Source: Oscheius onirici
Taxonomy: Eukaryota; Nematoda; Chromadorea; Rhabditida; Rhabditidae
Direction: 5' to 3'
Length of the DNA stretch: 64,000 bases
Assembly: GCA_932521025.1 (NCBI GenBank)
Contig: OW051473.1
Span: 11,346,001 to 11,410,000, forward strand
The translations under genes and the position numbers were made by a program. Shown piece by piece: positions 54,832-64,000 of this stretch. Numbering within the stretch: position 1 is the first letter of the stretch; every line of letters begins with the position of its first letter. The notes beneath the pieces are model-generated. The model did not search any database and had not been told where the DNA came from. It worked only from the letters and a program-made list of their open reading frames with translations.

Positions 54832-56195
54832 TTATCCCATCATAGTAGCAGGAATAGATGTAGTGGTGGGAGGGAAATGAGGTCCGTGAGTGATGGGAGC
54901 ACTGAAGCCGACCTTCTGGCCAGTCACATCAAAATAGGTACATCTTCCTCTCAAGAACGGATGGCCCAGCTCGAAGAACTGGTTGTTTCCCTTTTGCCCC
55001 ATCGGAGACTGAAAATGTTGAGATAAAATGAGAGCAAGATAAAGAACACTTACTTCAATCAAAGCCAATTTGCAGGTGCCGTCGGCTTCCTTGTAGACGA
55101 GGTTCAGCTGGTTAATGTGTTCTAAAAATGTGATAAAATCAGTTCTCGTACGACCACGTACCAGTTCCTTGGGCGAAATTGAAGGCAATATCAATCTTGA
55201 GATCGCAGGGCACGATGGCTGGAAGCTGAGTGCTGTGAGGGAGTCCAATCTGGGTCAGAACGTTCTGGATGAAAGTGTTGGGAGCGGCAATGTACTGCGA
55301 AGTAGAGTCCACAATAGTTTGGGTTCTCTGCTTGTATTGGTAGTTGGCTCCAACCGAGACGGAAGGAGTGGTAAACTGGTACAGTTCAGCATTGGAGAGA
55401 GCATACATGTGAAGCTGGGTCATGTTGCAGTGAAGGGGATCGTAGTCTAAAATCCCCCTTTTTGAACTTTGACAAATGCTACCCACTTCCATAATAGATG
55501 ACTCCTTCGGTTCCGTTGTCGTCTGTAGCGTACTGATCTTCGAGCCAGATGGTAAAGACTCCAGCGGTGACAGCCTTGTTCTTAATAGCCGTCTCAAACA
55601 CGGGAGTTGTTCCTCGGGGGCTCAACTGAGGCAGAGCAAGACCAAGAATACCATCGATTCCGCTAGGAAGAGATCCGGGAATGACAGTAGCCTGTCCGAA
55701 AGTGGCTCCTTTGACCAGAACACTGACTCCGGAAGCTGGCAAGTGCTCGCCGAGCTGAAAAATTTATAAGATTTGGAAAATTTGAACTCTTACCACAATG
55801 GTATCGTTTCCAATGCTTCCCTGAACGGTTCCGTACAATGTCGTCTCGTGGAAAGCGGATCCAGCATGGTGATAAGTTGAAGACTGGGAGCTGTCAAAGA
55901 GATTCTTGCCGACACATCCACCGCTAGTACATGTCGTGTCAGGAACAAAGAGGAAAGAAGACATGGTATCAATGGCTACATTAAACTTTTGTCCAGGAGT
56001 TCCAATAATGACGGTAGTGGTCCAAACATTGTGCATTAAAGTTGCCTAAAAACTACCTTTACTTCGTTCTTAAGCAGCCCATACCACTTCGGCAAACTCT
56101 GTGTTCTGAGTAGTGTTCACAGCTGCTAGCTTGATAGGAATAACAAATCCAGACACAACATTTGACACTAGGAGAAGAAGGACGGTGGACCGCAT
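54832..56195 (-). CDS. Aspartic-protease homologue with altered catalytic loops
   Basis: Peptidase A1 fold, seven exons, about 390 residues. Signal peptide MRSTVLLLLVSNVVSGFV. First motif VAIDTMSSFLFVPD: the Asp is kept but Gly of DTG is Met. Second motif TIVDSTSQYIAAP: the Asp is kept but the DS/TG glycine is Thr. The DTG glycines normally shape the active-site psi loops, so activity is doubtful though both aspartates remain. Usual landmarks are present: LPSGIDGILGLAL, CTSGGC and GHPFLRGRCTYFDVTG. Intron positions match the 53.1 kb copy, showing tandem duplication; the 53.1 kb copy has gone further by losing the second Asp. AATAAA lies 12 nt after the stop. A core element CCTTTTTGTA sits 28 nt upstream of the start, as in the paralogue. 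Confidence 0.92.
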
Positions 56196-57847
56196 GGTAG
56201 AGCAATGGAAACTCTTCCCTACACCTTTTTGTAGTTTCAGATAACCGCTATCAAAGATCGAATTGACAAAGGGGGGAAGGAAGTCATCCTTGCGGGAGCA
56301 GCTACTGCAAGAGACGCTGAAAGTGACGTAATTTTGATAATGCTGATCTGTCCACTTACTCAAATGAACTTACTGAGCTACTGAGAAAGGCTGCAAGTAG
56401 CAGTACAGCGACGATAGGAAAGATTCATTTACTTTTTTTGACCGAGTGAAAAAAGACAATGTTGTTGGATAAGAAACTAAAATGGACGAGAGAGTTAGAT
56501 ATGATGGACGGGATGAGAGATCAACGCTGATCGGGAAGTCACTACATCAGATGCGAGCACGATCTAAAGTTAAAGCAAGCAATCGAGTGGATAGACTTTC
56601 GATTAAGAAATTGCAGCAGGCAAAAAGAAGACGGCAAGGATTGGTTACGAATCGTAGTAGCTGCGACAAACTCCACCTAAACATCCCTTAATACCGTCAA
56701 ATGAAACTGAAAACTGTAATCTGATATCATAAACCTACTGGAGAGACTGACTAAAACAGAGCTTTCGGCTTGATCGACCCCCAAAGCCAAAAGTTTGAAG
56801 AGGAGCGCTGGTATTCATTATACAAAGCATGATCATCTACTTCGCCGGTTAAATTGAGTGAAAGATGTTCAGCAGTAGGCTAACATAAAAAATACGATTG
56901 ACAGATGATACTGTTTGAATAAATTTTGATCCGGATATACATAGTCGCTGTGCTCAGAGTTCCGCAAAGTTGCGTTTGCGGGGCAGCCGAGCAGGCGGAT
57001 TATGTGTACGCTAATTTAACCTAATAGGACAAACGCTACCGCTCTGATGGGAATCGTTTTGTCCGGAAGTCGTTATTTTGTCCTACAATTAGATTTTCAT
57101 CTTTATTTTTTATATTTTCCAACTTGTTCATACTAGTGCCGTTTGCAAGTGCACTTTCCTGTAAAATTTAAAGCTCGGTTGGAATGGACAGTATAAACAA
57201 AAAGTTCATGTTTTCGCTTTTTGGTTGACAATATCTAAGATAAGTCCCTCGGTCCCCTTCCCAAAAACTGGACTTTCATTCAATCTCCTTCATCTTGAGG
57301 TTTTACAGATGACGTTGGACGTGGGCCAAAATATAAAAGCTATCAACTTTTTATAATATCCTTTCTCACCTACTTTAAAGTCATTTTCAAAGTCAAATTT
57401 TAGCTTTGAAACTCACTTAATCTTCATCTAGCTTGCCTCCAATCATTGCCTCTCTTTTTCAAAGCAGCGTGAAAGTGGAGCATATTTACTTTTGGCGTCT
57501 CCTTATAACTTTAACCCTTAGTTTTTCATCCAAATCTTATCGAATTTGAACATAATCTACTTTTATGTGATGAAATACTCACAATAGAAATTACAATCGA
57601 ACTGATTTTCTGTTTAAGATCGAGTTTCCTTAGTTTTTCAAGGTTAGATCATCGCATGATGTCACCGTATGGTTCCCGGCTCCCGCCAAGAAAATTTTTT
57701 CCTCTATGAATCATGCAAAACAAGGGTTTTTAAGTAATCAAAGCAGATTTCTGGTTATTTGGCTTAAGAATGTGGTTGAGGTAGCCAGAGCTAACCATTT
57801 TATTGATACACTTACTGGGTTTCTTTCATAACAGATCTGCCTTTCAG
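56196..57847. other. Intergenic region
   Basis: Upstream region of the 54.8 kb protease homologue and spacer to the next plus-strand gene. A short basic plus-strand frame at 56482-56691 has no splice context or homology and was not called. The last 400 bp are T-rich and precede the acceptor at 57847. Confidence 0.4.
56224..56244 (-). promoter_or_regulatory. Shared core element and GATA site upstream of the 54.8 kb protease homologue
   Basis: Minus-strand TACAAAAAGG at 56224-56233, separated from the start codon by 28 nt exactly as in the tandem paralogue, plus a GATA site (AGATAA on the plus strand) at 56239-56244. The matched spacing suggests a functional core promoter retained after duplication. 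Confidence 0.55.
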
Positions 57848-59262
57848 GAAAGATGAAAAAGAAGCAAGCAAAGAACCATGGGAAGAAGGCATCGAAGAAG
57901 GCAATCTAAACAGTAAAATTTTTTGATTTAAAAAATTTAGCGATACAAGGAGTCTGGAGAACATTCCAGTACATCATCGGACACAGAAGAAAATACAACA
58001 GCTTCTGGGACGTCGGAGTTAGAAACAACTGTAACATCTTCTGATCAGACAAAAAAAACAACTGACATGGTATCCTTCTATTTGCATTTGTGATCAGTCT
58101 TGTTTAGCTGTGTAACTCAATGCTTCAAAAATCAAGGGGGATGGAGGCACAAATGCAACAAGTTATCGCCTTCAACGTAGATGATACTCTTGAAGTGCTG
58201 GAGGATTTGAATGTACTCTTTGCCGAAGGTAAGATTTGCAGTTAAGAAATCGGTTGAGTAGGGAAGGCATAAGATTCTCAATCTTCTGGTTTAGACCTGG
58301 ATAACGGAAAGAACGGCAACCATTTTTTTGTTGGAGATTTGGTCAAAGAAGATGGAAAGAATGGAACTGTTGCCGATCAAAGTGCCGAGATTACACAGGT
58401 TAGCCTACCCATTTCTGCAAAAGTTTATATTTGAAGGCTGCAAAACGATGGATCCCATGGAACGTAAGTTTTTTTGCTCTTTTTGACAAATTTGTATTTC
58501 AGCTCAGGATTTTCCTGAGAGGAATGACGATTTGGTGGAGGACTCGGTGAGCGAATTGGTAAAAAGTGGGAAGAAGGCTAGAGCTGTCCAGGAAAAGATT
58601 GTGGAGCAAAAAGTAAGACTGCCCATCTATTTAAATTTTTCTGCATTAAGAAGAAACTTGTCGTATCCCTGAAACCTTTCCGCTTTATGGATCAAACCTG
58701 GAAGAAGCTCTTTCCAAACGACATGATCCCGAGTGACGCTGCCCTCAGAAATCTGGTCAAAAGGGTCCAGGACAGATTACAAAAGGGTGCACAAGCTGCA
58801 CGCCCCGCCACAGTGGTAAGAATTTCACGCAGATAAAAACTTTTATTGAAATCTCAGTCAAAAGATTCTCCTAAAAGTTCTGGAGGAGAAGTCCCGCTGG
58901 TAGTTTTGCGTGTTTAATGGTCAAATGATTTTTTTAAAATAGTCTCTTGTAATGTTCGTCAGAATTCACTTCGACGGTCCGCCAAGCCAATTTATATGCA
59001 CGCCGCTCTACAAACAGGCTCTCATAGAGAACGCTCGCGATGTCCACGACTGTAAGCAACTGCTTTTGACTTCGAACTTTTTTAAGGTTACAAAAATGGC
59101 AAAAATGTCCCTCTTGTCCCGCTGATCACCGTAGGAGACACCCTAAACAAACTCGCGGCTTTGGTGAATGCTGATGGAAAGAACAATGTTGAATTGGAAA
59201 ACGGTGCCTCATCTCTCGAAGCAAAACCTCTTTCAAAGAAAGAGCTGAAACGAAAGTCTAAG
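57848..59262 (+). CDS. Unrecognised multi-exon protein, acidic then basic (possible 5' part of the 59.5 kb gene)
   Basis: A series of plausible plus-strand exons with 35-45 nt introns. It starts after the TTTCAG at 57841-57847 with an acidic EKEASKEPWEEGIEEGNLN segment, then a Ser/Thr-rich segment (ENTTASGTSELETTVTSSDQ). Next come MLQKSRGMEAQMQQVIAFNV, an acidic DDLVEDSVSELV, and a basic folded-looking part (LVVSLKPFRFMDQTWKKLFP). The last exons run from SLVMFVRIHFDGPP to KKELKRKSK at 59262. Some junctions need longer introns skipping open sequence. No start codon or family was identified. Positions 57854-58019 recur at 60554-60719. It may be one gene with the next feature. Confidence 0.45.
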
Positions 59263-59294
59263 GTCTGTTTTGCTTTTTGGTTTAATATGTTGTG

Positions 59295-59420
59295 AAACCA
59301 AAATGTTCCTATAGGCACACTTCGCTATAACGTACTCTTTTTAAAGCCATTTTTTCAACACAAAGAAGGACCGTTATAACGTACGTTTTCGCGCAAAGGG
59401 GTACATTTAAGCGAAAATAG
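59295..59420. repeat. Repeated TATAACGTAC motif
   Basis: TATAACGTAC occurs twice within about 50 bp (CGCTATAACGTACTC and CCGTTATAACGTACGTT) in a non-coding stretch between exons. It may be the remains of a small element or a regulatory repeat; no more can be said. Confidence 0.35.
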
Positions 59421-59461
59421 ACTGTATTTAAAATTTGACGATTAGCGCTTTTAGTATATCT

Positions 59462-62405
59462 ACTACCTGTTGCCTATGACGAGAAGGATGATTCCTGGAT
59501 GCAGTCCGGCCCGAACAAGAAAACTCAGAAAAAGAAGGAGAGGAACACCAGGATCAAAGAGACAAAGATGCAGAATGCCTGTCACAGGAATCAGAACCAA
59601 GTTGCTGTCGGGGATGAGGGCGAAGTTCTTAGAGTTGCTCCGATTCCGAATGAAACGATCCGAAGGTAAAAGCTGATGTCTGTCAGTATTTTGCATTTTC
59701 TAGGATTCTGAGGTCACGACTGAGTCTGTGCGCGAAGAAGTAAACCTGTTGTTGGACGGTCCGGCTTCCTCACAACTGAAGCCGGATGAGTGTTCCCTGC
59801 CAGAAGTTGACGTTTCTGTCCCAGACGGAAAGCTTCTTGAAACTGTCTCCCCTGAACAGGTGAGTGATAAACAGCAGATTTTTGCAATGGTTCCACAGGA
59901 GAAAACTGAGTGTGGAGAAAGTGTCGAACAACGAAAAAAGGAAACTGTTGTGGCCAATTTGTCGTCTCCTGAACTGAATCTCGATACCTACCCTCCTATG
60001 AAGGTCGCTAAGGTAAACAACCGGCAAAAGAAGAGCAAGAAGTCCCCGAAAGTCTCCGGAAAACAGGTATGTGGTAAACTGTAAATCTACAACAGTTTAA
60101 TTTTCAGAAAAAAATGTCTGCTGAGAACGACAACCAAGTCTCTTGTCACACGTCCGAAGCTAACCCGAGCGAGTCCAAGGTAATTTTTTATGTCCGTATA
60201 TTTAATTTCTAGTATTTTCAGATCACTAACGAGGATGAAAATGTCGAACCGTGCTTGTCACCTCAAATGCCAGCAAACCCGACGGAAGAAATGGTTTTTC
60301 CGGATGGTCTTCTTAAGAAGATATACAATGAGGCTCTGAGCCGTTTTTATACACCAAGCTCTGACTCTTTCCCCGTTCCTCTCCGAACAACTGTCGCTAG
60401 GAAAGCAGAAGTTGGGGAGACCGCTTTTGATACTATCCCAAAGGGCTCGGATAGACAATCCTCGACTCTTCCCCATCAGACCGACAGCATCAAAACGACC
60501 CAGCTCTCGGCTCCGTCTCAGTTATCCGATTCTGTCAAGGCTGTGGAGATGACTGAAAAAGAAGCAAGCAAAGAACCATGGGAAGAAGGCATCGAAGAAG
60601 GCAATCTAAACAGTAAAATTTTTTGATTTAAAAAATTTAGCGATACAAGGAGTCTGGAGAACATTCCAGTACATCATCGGACACAGAAGAAAATACAACA
60701 GCTTCTGGGACGCCGGAGTGTCAAGGCTGTGGAGAAGATGTTCCCTACGGACGAAGTCCAGATGATAAGATTGGCTACGTAGTCACTTGGAAGGACGTGC
60801 ATGAAGTCCGAAGCGAAGCGGAGACAGAGGTTTGAAACTAAGTAAATGTTAACCATTGTAATTTAGCTCATTCAGTTTGAAAACAAACAAGAGTGGCAGA
60901 GGGATCTTGCTGTTCGCCTGGAGGCGGTGTGGTTGCGAGAATGGGAGGAGTCCAGAAGAACTAACGTCCGCTCTCAAAAGGTTAGCCATTTGTTGTCCAT
61001 TTCAAGCGAAACGTTCAGGAGCTGAAGAGAATTCGAAATAGACCACACTCTTGGAGAGACTCGGAAAAGGCTGAGCTTTTGAAGAAAATGGACAGTTTTC
61101 TAATTGTCTACGATCGTATGGTGCCGAGCCAGAAAAAGGCCATGATTATTTTCTTTTTGGTAGGAACTGTCGACCTGGTTTGGAACCCGCAACAAATCAA
61201 AGGCTAATGTTTTTAGATGGCAAGCTTATTATATATTTTCAAGAAAAGTTATTCCAGGATGTCCTTTCCACGAAGGAAGACATCTTTGGCTTCACAGTGT
61301 TCCAATGCCTGGCATGCGAGCATCATCCACGAACTGGAGCCGTAACTATCAACGACAAAAAGATTGACACGTAAGTATTTGTTTCGTTCGTTTTTACGAC
61401 ATTTTTTTCAGGAAAATTGGGCTCTTCTGTAAAACCGCTCCAAACTTGGCCCGAGAATGGATCGGGGCAACCAACAAGGACGGCCGAAATTCTCTTCATT
61501 ACGCCTACAGTGCGTGTATTGCTAGTCTGCTTCCTTGGGGTAATTTTTTTACTCTTTTTTGTTGACAACACTATCTTTTCTAACTCTTTCACGCTCTTTG
61601 AGCAAACTTTTTCGAAGTCAGCTTACAGGGACTGGCCATAGCTTTTTAGACTTTGATTTAAAAAACTAGCCTAAACTGATGCATTTCTAATTTTAGCTAC
61701 GAACAAAAGCGTAGAAGCTGAAGATGTTGGAGGATTTCGTCCTCTGAATTTCGTCCTCCTTCGAGAATCTGCACAAATAGTGCGGATCTTTGGCTTTCAT
61801 GAAGCCCAGTTTACTATTCCTGATATTCCACACTACATTCTTGTCGAACAGGTAAAATATACAAATTTTATTGTTCTAGTTTTTTTGTGTTCAGCCTGCC
61901 TACAAGTTCTTGATAGAGAGAAGAGGCGGATTGTTGTCGGTTGTCGTGCTCAAGTTGCTTGACATTTCTTTTGGAAAATACGGACGTTTCAAGGGGAATC
62001 TAAACACACTGAATGTAGTCCGGTATGAGGCCAGATCAACCGTATGTCTACACTTTTGAAAAAATATAAATACTTTAAGTTTTCCTTCCAACCTCCAACG
62101 CCTCGTACCACGCCTGGAGCGGACACTGTGACTGTTATTGCGGTCGTTCCTTTCTAGTATCATTGGTACGACAAACATGTATCCGACTCGGTTTGTTTTT
62201 GAACAAAATTTTCAAAAAGTTTTTTAGCATCCCTGCTGCGTTCCTTACAACTTAAAAACAAGTTTGGTCGCTTCATAAAAGCAAAGTAAAAAATGCCCTT
62301 TTTAATTCACTAAAAAACCTTTTAGATCTTTGGGAGCCAGTCGCGGACCTCGCCCTGAGCTGGAGCAGATCGGGTTTGCAAACGGAATATCATTTTTCGC
62401 GATAA
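59462..62405 (+). CDS. Unrecognised protein: acidic N-terminal half, conserved-looking C-terminal half
   Basis: Exons run through a Lys-rich part (SGPNKKTQKKKERNTRIKET), an acidic part (DSEVTTESVREEVNLLLDGP), and a block containing EMVFPDGLLKKIYNEALSRF. A duplicated block at 60554-60719 follows. The well-behaved 3' exons then read GRSPDDKIGYVVTWKDVHEV, a coiled region (QEWQRDLAVRLEAVWLREWE), and DIFGFTVFQCLACEHHPRTG. They continue with KTAPNLAREWIGATNKDGRN, GGFRPLNFVLLRESAQIVRI, IPHYILVEQPAYKFLIERRG and FSFQPPTPRTTPGADT. Either a stop at 62157-62159 ends it or a 30-nt intron (GTGACTG...TTTCTAG) leads to further exons (HPCCVPYNL, LWEPVADLALSWSR) ending at 62405. The family is unknown to me. 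The 5' junctions around 59.70 kb are out of phase and unresolved. Confidence 0.5.
60533..60735 (+). repeat. 169-bp duplicated block inserted between 17-bp direct repeats
   Basis: TGTCAAGGCTGTGGAGA occurs at 60533-60549 and 60719-60735. Between them lie 169 bp of which 60554-60719 match 57854-58019 with one mismatch (C/T at 60713/58013), exactly 2700 bp apart. The block contains coding sequence, an intron-like GTAAAATTTT...TTTAG, and more coding sequence. The flanking repeat looks like a duplicated target, so the 60.55 kb copy is probably the derived one. Confidence 0.85.
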
Positions 62406-63239
62406 ATGAGACTAGTATAAATCGTAAGCAAGAATTTCGTCTTAGTAAAGATTTTTTTCGTTTTCTAATATTTTCTTTTTACAGGTAAAACTCGTCTGTT
62501 TGGTCATCAGGAGACAGGAACAGCGCTTTTTTGCAATGCTACTACTTTTCTTAATCCTGGCCGTTTTCTCACTCGTACGTTCGTATCTTCATTTCATTTC
62601 AGTACCGATCCCAGGGATTAATTCTGTTCTCCTCCCGTTGCCTTCGCATTTTCACACGTTCGTTTGCATGATGACTGCAGTTTTCAAATTTTTCCCGATG
62701 ATTGCTTCTCATTCCCAGTGCCTTTTCTCTTCCTGTGCAGGCCAAAACGTCTTTTTTCCAACGATTTCTTAGCCACATACAGTTCTTGTTATTTCTTCTT
62801 ATAGTGACTTTCATGACTTTTACTGTGCTTTGTTGTCTTTCTACCGTGACTTTTCCTTCCTTTTCCATATCCAGTTATTTTGTGCCATTATCATGTGCCT
62901 TTTACCGATTTGTTGCCTTACTTCAGGTGTTTTTCTTGTAGTATCTGCTCCCAGTGTGAGTCTTTCCCGAGTATTACCCAGCTTTACCTGTGCTCTAAAT
63001 TCCTACTGCCAGTGATTTTTTCACTTGACCCCAGTGTTTTCATTCCACCCGATGACTTCCTTAATAAACTTTTTATTGACCGCACGTTTCAAAAATGCTT
63101 AGTTTTCTGTTTAGCAGCAGTTAGTTTTTCCGAAGAGGCAGTAAACATGCTTGATCGAAGGGTCGAACCCTTGAGACGGTAAGTGGCAAGACTGGACATC
63201 CGGCTAGGTAGTAGCCACTGTCCGTCTCCTTCATCTGGA
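62406..63239. other. Spacer with T-rich sequence
   Basis: Frames such as KTRLFGHQETGTALFCN (from 62487) may be leftover exons but were not supported. From 62.5 to 63.1 kb the plus strand is T/C-rich with many TTTTC runs; no gene was assigned. Confidence 0.35.
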
Positions 63240-64000
63240 AATATAGGTAACTTGACTATTGACTCTTAGGCTACCTCCAAAGAAGCCAACTAGGTACAAT
63301 GTCCCAGAAGATTGTAGTACTCTTCCTCCGGGCGAACCTCCTCTCCACACAATGTTTTAGTCAAGTGTCCCACTGTGCCCGACAAAAAAGATATTTTGCC
63401 CCGGATTACGCTCAGCTACTGTTTTAACAAGGGTAGCTGAACGGGAGTAATAGTTTTCTAAGGGTTCCTGTACAGTCAGATCAGAGACATGAGAACTTGG
63501 TCCGTAATCACGATCGACGTTGTAACCTAGAGAAAGTTAAAAGTTTTTGGTTGGAACTTACCGAGTTTAGAAAGTTCTACTGGAGAAATCCAGGAAGGTA
63601 GTTCCTTTGGACACTATCGGGTGATTTTCACCTGATTTCCTGAAAAAAACTTTACTTTAATGGCTAAAGACTCTTATCGTAGCCCTCCAGAAACGCCTGA
63701 GCTGTTTCAACACATTTTAGAGCTGGAGAGCTATAGACTTGATCAATCACGATGCCACTTTTTTTGTATACTGCGCCAATGAGTCTGGTTTGTAGGATGC
63801 CCATAATTGTCAACGGAGTGTCTCTTTGATACGCTTCAGGGCCATCGGATCTTTTTGGAAGAGACTCGGGCAAATTGAGGTCGAAGCGATGGTAACTAGC
63901 AAAGTTAAAAAAGAATTAAAACAACTTACTTTCCCTTAGCGTCGAAGGCTTTTTCAACAAAAACACCGCTGTCCTCGACAGCGAAGTCACATCTGACATT
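63240..64000 (-). pseudogene. Histidine phosphatase (phosphoglycerate-mutase-like, UBASH3-type) relic, cut by window end
   Basis: Family members are histidine phosphatases acting on varied phosphate esters. Seen on the minus strand: VEKAFDAKG|YHRFDLNLPESLPKRS (intron 63895-63926), DTPLTIMGILQTRLIGAVYK, the conserved VYSSPALKCVETAQAFLEGY, then LPSWISPVELSKLGYNVD, YSRSATLVKTVAERNPGQNI, and the second catalytic His motif VGHSGTLD. Damage: in-frame stops after GYDKSL and after EIR, the Trp-rich segment expected between them is missing, a stop follows GHSGTLD directly, and the family-like tail continues in another frame with a further stop. The N-terminal RHG motif lies beyond 64000. Unusual splicing could rescue some but not all defects. 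Confidence 0.65.

Noticed and set aside
56482..56691. Short basic plus-strand open frame (69 codons)
   Set aside because: No homology, no splice or promoter context, and Arg/Lys/Ser bias.
1..64000. CRISPR array, rRNA operon, bacterial operon or integrated viral genome
   Set aside because: No regularly spaced repeats, no rRNA-like sequence, no prokaryotic gene organisation and no viral structural or replication genes were seen.

Overview
The window is chromosomal DNA of a nematode, most likely a rhabditid/chromadorean species. The evidence is the gene set: a cuticle collagen with the (GPX) blocks and Cys knots of the col family, two neuropeptide-like precursors of the NLP-9 and NLP-13 types, a secreted protein with three DUF19 (T20D4.11-like) domains, and a CYP4 P450. 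The genes also have many very short introns (mostly 35-45 nt, GT...TTTCAG/TTTTAG) and compact AATAAA signals. No bacterial, organellar or viral genome segment was seen.

Layout. 1-6 kb is gene-poor and holds a nested hAT-type MITE and tRNA-derived SINE. 6.06-8.78 kb (+) is an intact 12-exon lipin gene. 9.35-12.4 kb (-) holds an unrecognised gene and, just upstream, a decayed paralogue. 15.6-18.9 kb (+) is an OPA3-like gene with a 2.4 kb intron invaded by an RTE-type LINE relic and two tRNA-like sequences. 23.2-31.0 kb holds an nlp-9-like gene (+), a cuticle collagen (-) and an nlp-13-like gene (+). 31.15-35.29 kb (-) is a 14-exon phospholipase C-beta without the usual long C-terminal domain. 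38.4-39.2 kb (+) encodes a small Brinker/CENP-B-type helix-turn-helix protein, followed by a 937-bp mariner-like palindrome. 40.5-41.75 kb (-) is a small amphipathic-helix protein. 42.3-44.4 kb (-) is an intact CYP4. 45.1-51.1 kb (-) is the 17-exon DUF19 gene with a foldback element and a SINE-like piece in its largest intron. 52.8 kb (+) is a small secreted peptide. 53.1-56.2 kb (-) is a tandem pair of aspartic-protease homologues with damaged catalytic motifs. 57.8-62.4 kb (+) holds an unrecognised acidic/basic protein region with a 166-bp duplicated block. 63.2-64.0 kb (-) is a decayed histidine phosphatase, cut by the window edge.

The genes do not form one pathway. They cover lipid metabolism and signalling (lipin, PLC-beta, CYP4), neuropeptides, cuticle and secreted extracellular proteins. 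From memory, nlp-9 and nlp-13 are neighbours on C. elegans chromosome V, so the 23-31 kb segment may be conserved microsynteny. The most unusual observations are the aspartic-protease pseudoenzyme pair with matched core promoters, the truncated PLC-beta, the nested SINE-in-MITE with both target duplications readable, and the 169-bp exon/intron block inserted between 17-bp direct repeats.

Exon boundaries were chosen by hand from splice consensus plus reading-frame phase. For lipin, PLC-beta, CYP4, the collagen, both neuropeptide genes, the HTH gene, the DUF19 gene and the proteases, every junction used keeps frame. The genes at 9.35 kb and 57.8-62.4 kb are not fully resolved.
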